Source: Novosphingobium sp.
GTDB taxonomy: Bacteria > Pseudomonadota > Alphaproteobacteria > Sphingomonadales > Sphingomonadaceae
Length of the DNA: 6,810 nucleotides
NCBI GenBank assembly: GCA_030830245.1
Contig: JAURNJ010000128.1
Location: forward strand, 1-6,810
Direction: 5' to 3'
Below the pieces are notes generated by a model. The model did no database searches and was not told the DNA's origin. It saw only the letters and a list, made by a program, of their open reading frames with translations. Shown one piece after another: positions 1 to 5,499 of the stretch. Each line of letters begins with the position of its first letter. Position 1 is the stretch's first letter. The position numbers were made by a program, and so were the translations under genes.

Positions 1-1155
1 GAACTCCCGCCAGATGATCCGCAGCGAATTGGCGCTGGTGAGCTGGTTCATGGCGATGGCGCGGACCGAAACCGCCATGGTCTGGGTGCCCGCGTTGCCG
101 CCGATCGAGGCCACGATCGGCATCAGCACGGCGAGAGCGACGAGCTTTTCGATCGCGGCTCCGAACAGGTAGATGATGAAACTCGCGACCAGCGCCGTGC
201 CGAGATTGGCGATGAGCCAGCGCACGCGAGAGGAATAGGCCTCGCGGATCGGCTCGTAGATGTCGCCATCGCCGGCGCCGGACAGCAGCAGCACGTCCTC
301 GCCAGCTTCCTCCTGGATGATGTGGACGATGTCGTCGGCGGTGATCTGGCCGACCAGCCGCCCGGATTCGTCGACCACGGCAGCGGAAATCAGCGCGTAT
401 TTCTGGAAGCGCAGCGCTACTTCCTCCTGGTCCATGTCGACCGGGATCAGCGTCTGGTCGCGCTTCATTACGTCGGAGAGCGCGATCTGGCGCGGCGTGC
501 GCAGCACCCAGGAAAGCTCGCAGGTGCCGATCGGATGGTGGGCCGGATCGACGATGAATACTTCCCAGAATTCGGTGGGCAATTCGCGATTGTCGCGCAG
601 GAAATCGATGAGGTCGCCGACCGTCAGATGGCCCGGTACCGCGACGAAATCGCGGCTCATCAGCCGGCCCGCGGATTCCTCGGGGAAGGCAAGCCCGGCC
701 TCAATCGCGGCGCGGTCTTCCGGCTCGAGCTCGGCAAGGATCGCTTCCTGGTCCTCGACATCGAGATCCTCGATCATCGCCACGGCGTCGTCGGTTTCGA
801 GCTGTTCGGCGATATCCGCGACAATATCGGCGGGCAGTTCCTCGACAAGCAATTCGCGGACGTGGTCGTTCAGTTCGGCGATGACTTCGACGCTCATCAG
901 GTCGCGCAGCGCGCGGGACAGCTCGAGCCGTTCGTCGGCGTCGGTCAGTTCGAAAAGGTCGGCGATGTCGGCGGTGTGCAGCGGCTCGACAAGGTCGTAG
1001 ACGCGGTCGTGGTCGCCCTCGTGCAGCGCCTCGTGCACGGAGCGGACGAATTCGCGTTTCAGCCGGTTCTCCTCGTCGAACTGATCGCCTTCGGGCAGGC
1101 GATCGGCTTCGCGCAGGGACTCGGCATCCGCGGTCCGGGGATCGACCTCGGTCAT
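1..1155 (-). CDS. mgtE: Magnesium transporter MgtE, 3'-truncated by window edge
   Basis: Inner-membrane Mg2+-gated Mg2+ channel/transporter of the MgtE (SLC41-like) family. The frame is open from ATG at 1155 to the window edge, giving 385 residues; the family is usually about 450, so most of the membrane domain lies outside. Domain order fits MgtE: an acidic, leucine-rich MgtE N domain (about residues 35-150), two CBS domains (about 160-285, the first opening with AGRLMSRDFVAVP around M166), then the linker helix and first membrane helices from about W313 (WLIANLGTALVASFIIYLF). The family signature reads MPIVASIGGNAGTQ with GGN at residues 352-354, so the pore region begins normally. In known MgtE proteins the N and CBS domains sense cytosolic Mg2+ and close the pore. 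No clear ribosome-binding site precedes the ATG, but the start fits family length. It is transcribed divergently from the cyclophilin gene. Family assignment is firm; regulation is not visible. Confidence 0.94.
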   Translation of the reverse strand, partial: MTEVDPRTADAESLREADRLPEGDQFDEENRLKREFVRSVHEALHEGDHDRVYDLVEPLHTADIADLFELTDADERLELSRALRDLMSVEVIAELNDHVRELLVEELPADIVADIAEQLETDDAVAMIEDLDVEDQEAILAELEPEDRAAIEAGLAFPEESAGRLMSRDFVAVPGHLTVGDLIDFLRDNRELPTEFWEVFIVDPAHHPIGTCELSWVLRTPRQIALSDVMKRDQTLIPVDMDQEEVALRFQKYALISAAVVDESGRLVGQITADDIVHIIQEEAGEDVLLLSGAGDGDIYEPIREAYSSRVRWLIANLGTALVASFIIYLFGAAIEKLVALAVLMPIVASIGGNAGTQTMAVSVRAIAMNQLTSANSLRIIWREF

Positions 1156-1208
1156 GGTGGCGGTCTAGGCGCGCGGGTGCGAAAAGCAACCGCGGATGGC
1201 CGTTGCGC

Positions 1209-1235
1209 GTGACAAAGCCGGCCCAGTCCTATAGC
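1209..1235 (+). promoter_or_regulatory. Candidate promoter for the cyclophilin gene
   Basis: In the 119-base gap between the divergent mgtE and cyclophilin starts, GTGACA (1209-1214) and TATAGC (1230-1235) resemble sigma-70 -35 and -10 boxes. Their 15-base spacing is shorter than ideal, and no start site is known. The TATAGC box is the better half. This is a weak pattern match only. Confidence 0.25.
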
Positions 1236-1262
1236 GGTCCGGCAACTCAAGCGATCATGCCC

Positions 1263-1267
1263 GGGAG
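1263..1267 (+). promoter_or_regulatory. Ribosome-binding site deciding the cyclophilin start
   Basis: GGGAG sits 7 bases before the ATG at 1275. This supports that start over the in-frame ATGs at 1203 and 1257, which would add an N-terminal stretch unlike any cyclophilin. Confidence 0.6.
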
Positions 1268-1274
1268 CATTTAC

Positions 1275-1736
1275 ATGGCCGACGAATTTCTCACCCTCAC
1301 TCTTGACACCGGCAATGGCGGCGGTGACGTCGTCATCAAGCTGCGTTCCGACCTCGCGCCTGGCCATGTCGCGCGCATCAAGGAGTTGGCAGGTGAGGGC
1401 TTCTACGACGGCGTCAAGTTCCACCGCGTGATCCCCGGGTTCATGGCGCAGGGCGGCTGCCCGCAGGGCACCGGCATGGGCGGATCGAGCAAGCCCGACC
1501 TGCAGGCGGAATTCAACGCGGAGCCGCATGTGCGCGGCGTCTGTTCAATGGCGCGCACCAGTGCGCCGCATTCGGCCAACAGCCAGTTCTTCATCTGCTT
1601 CGACGACGCTACCTTCCTCGACAAGCAGTACACCGTGTGGGGCGTGGTCGAGAGCGGCATGGAACATGTCGACGCGCTGCCCAAGGGCGAGCCGCCGGCC
1701 AATCCCGGGCACATCGTCAAAGCGACGGTGAGCTAG
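1275..1736 (+). CDS. Peptidyl-prolyl cis-trans isomerase, cyclophilin type (PpiB-like)
   Basis: Catalyses cis-trans isomerisation of X-proline bonds and assists folding. At 153 residues with no signal peptide it matches the small cytoplasmic (PpiB-type) cyclophilins. It is a single cyclophilin domain with the hallmark core FHRVIPGFMAQGG, carrying the catalytic Arg and the conserved Phe/Met/Gln of the proline pocket, followed by SANSQFFICF and a FLDKQYTVWG strand. The position of human CypA Trp121 (the cyclosporin contact) is Phe here, as is common in bacterial cyclophilins, so lower cyclosporin sensitivity is expected by inference. The ATG at 1275 is chosen because GGGAG lies 7 bases upstream and the next residues (MADEFLTLTL) form the expected first strand. 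The gene is convergent with the DUF2059 gene, its stop being 35 bases from that gene's stop. No hairpin terminator is obvious between them. Confidence 0.95.
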   Translation: MADEFLTLTLDTGNGGGDVVIKLRSDLAPGHVARIKELAGEGFYDGVKFHRVIPGFMAQGGCPQGTGMGGSSKPDLQAEFNAEPHVRGVCSMARTSAPHSANSQFFICFDDATFLDKQYTVWGVVESGMEHVDALPKGEPPANPGHIVKATVS

Positions 1737-1771
1737 TCAGGCTCGCGAAATTGGAGGCGGGCAGGGCCGTT

Positions 1772-2335
1772 TCAATCCGCCTGCCTGGCGATTTCCTCTA
1801 CCGGAACACCAAGAAGTTCGGCGAGCCTGGCCTTCTCGGTGTCGTTCAGCTCTTCGGGCTTTCGCGGGCTTGGCAGGTCCGAAGACGCCTCCATCAGTTT
1901 GGCAGTCCAATTGGGCATTTCCTGCATCATCACAGGCATAAACTCCTGAATCTTGGCCATCACTTCCGGGTCCGTCATGATGATCATCGATTCCGCCGCA
2001 TAGGTCTGGCCGGTCGGCGTGGCGAAGAAGCCATTCATTTCGACTAGCTCGTCTGTGGTGAAGCGCCGCGCATAGGCGTTGACCAGGCCGTCCCTGAACG
2101 ATGGTTCGAACCTGGTCATGAGTTTCGCCATTTCCTTCGACATGACATCGAAAACCAGCCGCATGCGTTCTTCGAAGGCCGGGTCGAGGATTGCCATCAT
2201 CTCCTCCAGCGTGGAATCGTCCATCGCCTCGAGTTCCCCGACGGATTTGCCGCTGATCGCGGCGAGATCGCGTAATGGCATCTTGCCGATGGAATCGGTC
2301 ACCATGTTCATGGTCGAATCGAAGGTGCGCTTCAT
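1772..2335 (-). CDS. DUF2059 open reading frame downstream of the nonsense codon
   Basis: This is the 3' part of the interrupted gene, open from ATG at 2335 to TGA at 1772 (187 residues). It contains the whole DUF2059 core (about residues 78-120), flanked by Met- and acid-rich helices and a charged C-terminus ending LLGVPVEEIARQAD. An automatic annotation would probably call it a complete hypothetical or DUF2059 protein. However, it lacks the export signal that the family normally has, and the ATG has no convincing ribosome-binding site. The ATG comes only 9 bases after the TAA, so reinitiation is conceivable, but the product would stay in the cytoplasm. It is listed separately because this is the stretch that can be translated without readthrough. 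Confidence 0.45.
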   Translation of the reverse strand: MKRTFDSTMNMVTDSIGKMPLRDLAAISGKSVGELEAMDDSTLEEMMAILDPAFEERMRLVFDVMSKEMAKLMTRFEPSFRDGLVNAYARRFTTDELVEMNGFFATPTGQTYAAESMIIMTDPEVMAKIQEFMPVMMQEMPNWTAKLMEASSDLPSPRKPEELNDTEKARLAELLGVPVEEIARQAD

Positions 2336-2344
2336 GATCCGCGC

Positions 2345-2347
2345 TTA
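2345..2347 (-). other. In-frame nonsense codon (TAA)
   Basis: On the minus strand the codons run GGC ACC TAA GCG CGG ATC ATG AAG. Reading continues in the same frame on both sides with family-like protein sequence. A single base change from TAC or TAT would create it. Confidence 0.85.
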
Positions 2348-2521
2348 GGTGCCTTCGGGAAAGACATGACCAACCGTCGTGCGCGCGGCTTCCAGCCTGG
2401 CGGGATTGATCTGCTCTTCTTGAGGGGGCAGGTTTTCGTGGGGCTGCGCATCTGTTGGAACGGGCGTCAGCAACAGCGCTGCAAGAACAAGGGTTGAAGC
2501 TCGAGTGATCTGATGTCCCAA
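2345..2521 (-). CDS. N-terminal fragment of the interrupted DUF2059 protein (signal peptide piece)
   Basis: A 58-residue frame starts at TTG 2521 and ends at the TAA at 2345-2347. GGAGG lies 5 bases upstream, and the first 25 residues look like a cleavable signal peptide. It aligns by content with the normal N-terminus of sphingomonad DUF2059 proteins, so it is best read as the amputated head of the gene rather than an independent small secreted protein. A longer frame from TTG 2566 exists but would put 15 unlikely residues before the signal peptide. Confidence 0.35.
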   Translation of the reverse strand: MGHQITRASTLVLAALLLTPVPTDAQPHENLPPQEEQINPARLEAARTTVGHVFPEGT

Positions 2522-2526
2522 TTTTT

Positions 2527-2531
2527 CCTCC
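2527..2531 (-). promoter_or_regulatory. Ribosome-binding site supporting a TTG start of the DUF2059 gene
   Basis: GGAGG followed by AAAAA and TTG (2519-2521) gives a strong ribosome-binding site with 5-base spacing. The TTG opens a textbook signal peptide, and no in-frame ATG exists upstream of the nonsense codon. This supports TTG as the original start. Confidence 0.6.
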
Positions 2532-2576
2532 AGCGGATAGCAAGCGGTGAAGCTTCTATGTGGCAAGGATAGTTCA

Positions 2577-2596
2577 CCCTTTCATAAGGGGAAAGG
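2577..2596. repeat. Small inverted repeat between methyltransferase and DUF2059 genes
   Basis: CCTTTC (2578-2583) and GAAAGG (2591-2596) can pair around a 7-base loop; alternatively CCCTT (2577-2581) pairs with AAGGG (2586-2590). It lies 16 bases past the methyltransferase stop, where a terminator could sit, but no T-tract follows on the minus strand. It could also be an operator for the DUF2059 gene. The evidence is weak. Confidence 0.2.
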
Positions 2597-2611
2597 ATAC
2601 GATCAGCGAGG

Positions 2612-3442
2612 TCACACCACCGCACTCACAAGCCGCTGCATTTCCGGGGCCTTGAGTCCATCCGTGCGGCCCGCGAAGTAGCGCGCTTCCGCGGCTTCCT
2701 GCCGGAGGTGTTCTATCCGGGAAAAGCCGGCCTTTTCGAGCATGTCCGTCATCTCGTCCGTGGCGAAGTCCGACAGCACGGCAACGCCGGTCTGCGCCAT
2801 GTTCGACCTGAGCTGCTTCGCCTGCGGGTTCGATTCGAGGAAGGTCAGCACGATCTCGGAGCCCGCCGGACGGCTGCCCGCCCAGCGCAGGGTTTCGTCT
2901 ATCGCCTCACGCGTCAGATATTGCGTCACGCCCAGCCAGGAAATGAAGCAGGGCGCATCGGCATCGAACCCGCATGGCGCCAGCGCGCCGGCGATCGAGG
3001 TGGTCTCGAATTCGCAGGGAACGAAGCGCAGTTGCGGCGGAACCGTCAGGCCGAGTTCCGCGATCTTCTCCCGCTTCCATTCCTGGAACGGCGGATCGTC
3101 GACTTCGAACACGGTGAGGCCACCCAGCGCCTCGCCCATGCGCAGCGCATAGGAATCGAGCCCCGCGCCCAGCACGACATACTGGCCTAGTCGGGAGCGC
3201 GCCTCGGCCAGCCGGTCCTCGGTGAAGCGGCTGCGCAGCACGCAGGTCGAGGCACTGGCAGCGGGCACCCGCTCGCCAAGCGCGATCGCCTCGGCCTCGC
3301 TTATGCCGGTGAGCGCCAGCGCCAGGCCGTCGCGGAATATCTTCGGCTCCTCGCCGGCGATCGTGTGCCAGGCGCGGAGCGCGGCTGCCGAAAAGGCGGT
3401 GCCGTGAAGGCCGGTGAGGCCGCCCGGTGGTTGCGAGGCCAT
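2612..3442 (-). CDS. SAM-dependent methyltransferase, leucine carboxyl methyltransferase-like (PF04072/TIGR00027 type)
   Basis: A class I methyltransferase of 276 residues from ATG 3442, close to the usual family length. Visible family features, in order, are SRFTEDRL (residues 71-78), the SAM-binding glycine-rich loop VVLGAGLDSYALR (89-101), the acidic VFEVDDPPFQEWKREK (111-126) at the end of strand 2, SWLGVTQYLT (169-178), and a C-terminal YFAGRTDGL (255-263). This pattern is typical of the large bacterial TIGR00027 group, which resembles yeast PPM1/PPM2 and eukaryotic leucine carboxyl methyltransferases. The substrates of most members are unknown, including polyketide O-methylation in some actinobacteria, so no specific reaction is claimed. 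Alternative starts are a TTG at 3472 (ten more residues) and the TTG just before the ATG; ribosome-binding sites are weak for all. The gene lies 73 bases after the PilZ gene on the same strand. No functional link to it is evident. Confidence 0.9.
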   Translation of the reverse strand: MASQPPGGLTGLHGTAFSAAALRAWHTIAGEEPKIFRDGLALALTGISEAEAIALGERVPAASASTCVLRSRFTEDRLAEARSRLGQYVVLGAGLDSYALRMGEALGGLTVFEVDDPPFQEWKREKIAELGLTVPPQLRFVPCEFETTSIAGALAPCGFDADAPCFISWLGVTQYLTREAIDETLRWAGSRPAGSEIVLTFLESNPQAKQLRSNMAQTGVAVLSDFATDEMTDMLEKAGFSRIEHLRQEAAEARYFAGRTDGLKAPEMQRLVSAVV

Positions 3443-3478
3443 CAAGAATTCATCCGATTCGAACAGGAGCAACCCTAG

Positions 3479-3504
3479 GCGTTCGAGTCTAGCGAAGTCG
3501 AGAC
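3479..3504. repeat. Possible decayed sphingomonad intergenic palindromic repeat
   Basis: The stretch between the PilZ stop and the methyltransferase start contains AGCGAAGTCGAGAC preceded by GTTCGAGTCT. It closely resembles an intergenic repeat I recall as frequent in sphingomonad genomes (core like TCGAGCGAAGTCGAGA). GTCT (3487-3490) and AGAC (3501-3504) can pair, but the inner stem is imperfect, as expected of a degenerate copy. It may affect 3' ends of the PilZ transcript. Only one copy occurs in this window, so the repeat claim rests on memory. Confidence 0.3.
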
Positions 3505-3515
3505 GATACAGCCTG

Positions 3516-4058
3516 TCAGCCGCTCCTACGCCTCACGCGCTTCGTGCCGACGGGTATATTGGCCATGTTGCCAACCGGCGTGGATGATCCGAGATAGCCG
3601 CCGGTCGTTTCGATGACGAGTTCGCGGGAAATGGGTTTCTCGAAGGTCACCCCGCATGAGTTCTCGCCCCTCCATGCAATTGTGCATAAGACTTCATGAG
3701 ACCGCCACGCGAGCAGCGCGGTCGCGCCTTCCTGTGGAGGATCGTGAAACAGCAGGCGCGCGCCTCCTTCGGAAAGATCGGCCAGCCGGACCTGCCAGTC
3801 TCCGCTGGACGTCTGCAGGCGGGCAGGGCAGTCGGCAGGCGTACGGGCATTTGCCCGCCGCTCGGCATGAACCGAACCGTCGCGACCGAGATAGTGGCCT
3901 TTCTCGAACCAGTCTTCGCACCAGCCGCCCGCGTCGGTGATCGGACATCCATGAAACGTCGTGTTGTGGGCGAGCTTGCGGCACAGCCCTTCGCTCTTCG
4001 CTCCACCGGCGAAAATGGCTTCCCAATTGGCACAGGTTCGACAGGTCAGGTTTGACAT
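3516..4058 (-). CDS. PilZ domain protein with N-terminal four-cysteine module
   Basis: A 180-residue soluble protein with two parts. Residues 1-55 carry C6xxC9, C26 and C47 in the pattern CRTCANW...GLCRK...PITDAGGWCEDW. This resembles small uncharacterised CxxC-W/GxCR/WCG-type proteins of proteobacteria and probably binds a metal; C38 is an extra cysteine. Residues about 66-155 form a PilZ domain, the common cyclic-di-GMP receptor, with both ligand motifs intact: RxxxR (R68-R72, in RRANAR) and DxSxxG (D94-G99, in DLSEGG), followed by a strand with AWRGENSCGVTFEKP. It should therefore be able to bind c-di-GMP; output and partner are unknown. There is no membrane segment or signal peptide. The chosen ATG at 4058 begins 5 residues before the first Cys; GGGGA lies 12 bases upstream. 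Frame extensions to ATG 4103 (with AGGA close upstream) or GTG 4124 add only a basic, unconserved-looking tail, but cannot be excluded. Confidence 0.87.
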   Translation of the reverse strand: MSNLTCRTCANWEAIFAGGAKSEGLCRKLAHNTTFHGCPITDAGGWCEDWFEKGHYLGRDGSVHAERRANARTPADCPARLQTSSGDWQVRLADLSEGGARLLFHDPPQEGATALLAWRSHEVLCTIAWRGENSCGVTFEKPISRELVIETTGGYLGSSTPVGNMANIPVGTKRVRRRSG

Positions 4059-4221
4059 GTGCCGTCTAGTTCCCCGCAGGCGTGCAGGGCGTTCTCCTTG
4101 CATGTTTCCTGTAAAAGGCATCACACCAGGGTGAATTCCGGTCTAACGAGGGCGGTTAACGGATATGCGCCTTTTCGTGTGGTCAGGATTCCCGGTGCCC
4201 GGACATGACAGGAGGGATCGA

Positions 4222-5481
4222 TCATTGCGCACCGGTCGCCTCACCTTGTTCGATCCGTTCCGGATAGGAGCCAAGCAGGTAGAACAAAACCGATGAGCCG
4301 AGGAACATCCCCATCGCGGTCCATATCACCGGCTCGTAACTGGCCAGAAGGTCATAGACGAGATTGGAGCCGGCGGGGCCTATGCCGTTGCTCAACAGGA
4401 TGAAACCCGTGATGATCCCGAACAAGGCGCCGAAGTGCCGCATGCCGAAATGCCGTGCGGCGAGATAGGCGCAGGCGTCGTATTCTACCCCGGAAGAAAG
4501 GCCGATCATGAAGAACGCAACCGTTGCGACAGGAAGCGAGGCTTCGGTGGCGAGCAGCAGGCCGCACGCAGCAGCAGGCAGGGTGACGGCGATCGCGGCG
4601 ACTTTTCTGGCTTCGTAGCGGTCGAGCAGGAATCCGCCCAGCAGCCGCCCGGACAGTGAGCCTATCCCGGTCGCTCCGGCGATGCTTGCGGCGGCAACTG
4701 CGTCGAAGCCTTCGCCCAGCAGGACCGGCACGCCGTTGGTCGTGAATACGCAAAGCGCCGTCGTGAACATGAGAACAGCGCCTCCAAGCTTGAGGAAGCG
4801 CGGCGACGAGGCTGCGGTGCGTACCGCGCGCAAACGGCTTGTGCCTTCCTCAGCGACTGGCGGTGCATCCGCCGCGTCCGGGGGCCTGTGGTCCGTGAAC
4901 AGCAGCAGGATCAGCGGCATGACGGTCATGAAGCCAATCAGCGCAAGAGTTATGTAGGCCCCGCGCCAGCCCTGCGCGTCGATCAGCATGGTTGTGATCA
5001 GCGGTATTGTTGCAGCGCCTACGCTGGTGCCGCAAAGGATGAGCGCCAGCGCCATGCCGCGATTGCGGTCGAACCGGGAGTTGATCGCGGCTGTCCACAG
5101 CATCGGTGCAATGCACATGTTGGAGAAGGCGAGGAACAGCCACAGCGCCCACCAATTCCACAAGTCCCCCCCCGTCGTCGACAACAGGCCGAGCGCGAGG
5201 CAGTGGAATGCGATGCCGGGTATCGCGACGCGGCGTGGACCGAAGCGGTCCACTGCCATGCCGACGGCCGGAGCCACGAAAATGGCGACGACCGAGATGA
5301 TGAGCAGGCCGGCGGTGATCCCGGACCTGGTCCAGCCGAATTCGGCTTCCAGCGGGGTGACCATGGCGCCCAAGGAGTAGGCGTGAATCGAACCGAGCAG
5401 GTTTCCGGCGAAGCACGGCAGCACGATCCAGCCATGCCGCCGCCACTCGCCGAACGGCGCTGTACCATCGCGTGCTGTCAA
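4222..5481 (-). CDS. Major facilitator superfamily transporter
   Basis: A 419-residue inner-membrane transporter with about 12 hydrophobic segments in two halves, joined by a charged cytoplasmic loop around residues 197-230. Motif A is clear between helices 2 and 3 (GMAVDRFGPRRV, residues 74-85), and its echo follows in the second half (GRLLGGFLLDRYEARKV, 278-294). The GVEYDACAYLAARHFGMRHFG stretch (331-351) is typical of the monocarboxylate-type MFS branch common in alphaproteobacteria, often near catabolic genes; this placement comes from memory, so the substrate is open, perhaps an organic acid. The start is TTG at 5481, with AGAGGA 9 bases upstream and the expected soluble N-terminus; no in-frame ATG fits better. 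Its start is 18 bases after the stop of the LuxE/PaaK-like gene, indicating co-transcription and a shared substrate or pathway. No hairpin terminator is visible in the 163 bases after it. Confidence 0.92.
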   Translation of the reverse strand: MTARDGTAPFGEWRRHGWIVLPCFAGNLLGSIHAYSLGAMVTPLEAEFGWTRSGITAGLLIISVVAIFVAPAVGMAVDRFGPRRVAIPGIAFHCLALGLLSTTGGDLWNWWALWLFLAFSNMCIAPMLWTAAINSRFDRNRGMALALILCGTSVGAATIPLITTMLIDAQGWRGAYITLALIGFMTVMPLILLLFTDHRPPDAADAPPVAEEGTSRLRAVRTAASSPRFLKLGGAVLMFTTALCVFTTNGVPVLLGEGFDAVAAASIAGATGIGSLSGRLLGGFLLDRYEARKVAAIAVTLPAAACGLLLATEASLPVATVAFFMIGLSSGVEYDACAYLAARHFGMRHFGALFGIITGFILLSNGIGPAGSNLVYDLLASYEPVIWTAMGMFLGSSVLFYLLGSYPERIEQGEATGAQ

Positions 5482-5490
5482 GTGTTTAAT

Positions 5491-5496
5491 TCCTCT
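5491..5496 (-). promoter_or_regulatory. Ribosome-binding site for the MFS gene, just after the upstream stop
   Basis: AGAGGA lies 9 bases before the TTG at 5481 and 3 bases after the TAG stop of the adenylate-forming enzyme gene. It decides the non-ATG start and suggests translational coupling. Confidence 0.55.
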
Positions 5497-5499
5497 GAG

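Larger units (their letters stand above)
1772..2521 (-). pseudogene. DUF2059 secreted protein gene interrupted by one in-frame TAA
   Basis: Read as one frame from TTG at 2521 to TGA at 1772, this encodes 249 positions with a single internal stop at codon 59. Residues 1-25 form a signal peptide: a short basic region, the hydrophobic core LVLAALLLTPVP, and likely cleavage after TDA. Next come a proline/glutamate-rich linker and PARLEAARTTVGHVFPEGT, then TAA, then ARIMKRTFDSTMNM, with no frame change. From my knowledge of sphingomonad DUF2059 proteins the junction usually reads like PxGTYxRMM, so the TAA stands where a Tyr codon (TAC/TAT) is expected. The DUF2059 core follows (FRDGLVNAYARRFTTDELVE... 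and FFATPTGQTYAAESM), with no other defect. The function of DUF2059 proteins is unknown; they are generally exported. The gene follows the methyltransferase gene on the same strand after a 90-base gap. It is either a recent nonsense pseudogene or a sequencing error; a two-protein arrangement is less likely. Confidence 0.7.

Noticed and set aside
322..1212. A 296-codon open frame on the plus strand, opposite mgtE.
   Set aside because: mgtE on the minus strand is unmistakable; the opposite frame is open only because of high GC at third positions and resembles no protein family.
1156..1274. An M-box (Mg2+) riboswitch in front of mgtE.
   Set aside because: The gap to the divergent cyclophilin gene is only 119 bases, too short for an M-box leader plus promoter, and I see none of its conserved pairing.
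2345..2347. Programmed readthrough or recoding of the TAA (for example as a special amino acid).
   Set aside because: TAA is not a usual recoding codon in these bacteria, no recoding structure is apparent, and a simple Tyr-to-stop change explains the data.
1737..2543. A 268-codon open frame on the minus strand overlapping the whole DUF2059 gene in another frame, longer than the DUF2059 piece itself.
   Set aside because: Its composition is rich in Arg, Ser, Gly, Asp and His with no domain pattern, as expected of an out-of-phase frame in GC-rich DNA. The DUF2059 frame carries recognisable family sequence and a signal peptide.
4143..4160. A CtrA-like binding site upstream of the PilZ gene (CTAAC and TTAAC half-sites, attractive for a c-di-GMP gene in an alphaproteobacterium).
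   Set aside because: The spacing between the half-sites does not fit the TTAA-N7-TTAA consensus and one half is imperfect. It could be a lone half-site, but the evidence is too thin to annotate.
4161..4221. A rho-independent terminator after the MFS gene; the CCCGG...CCCGG stretch looked hairpin-like.
   Set aside because: The two CCCGG blocks are direct, not inverted, repeats, and no T-tract follows on the minus strand.
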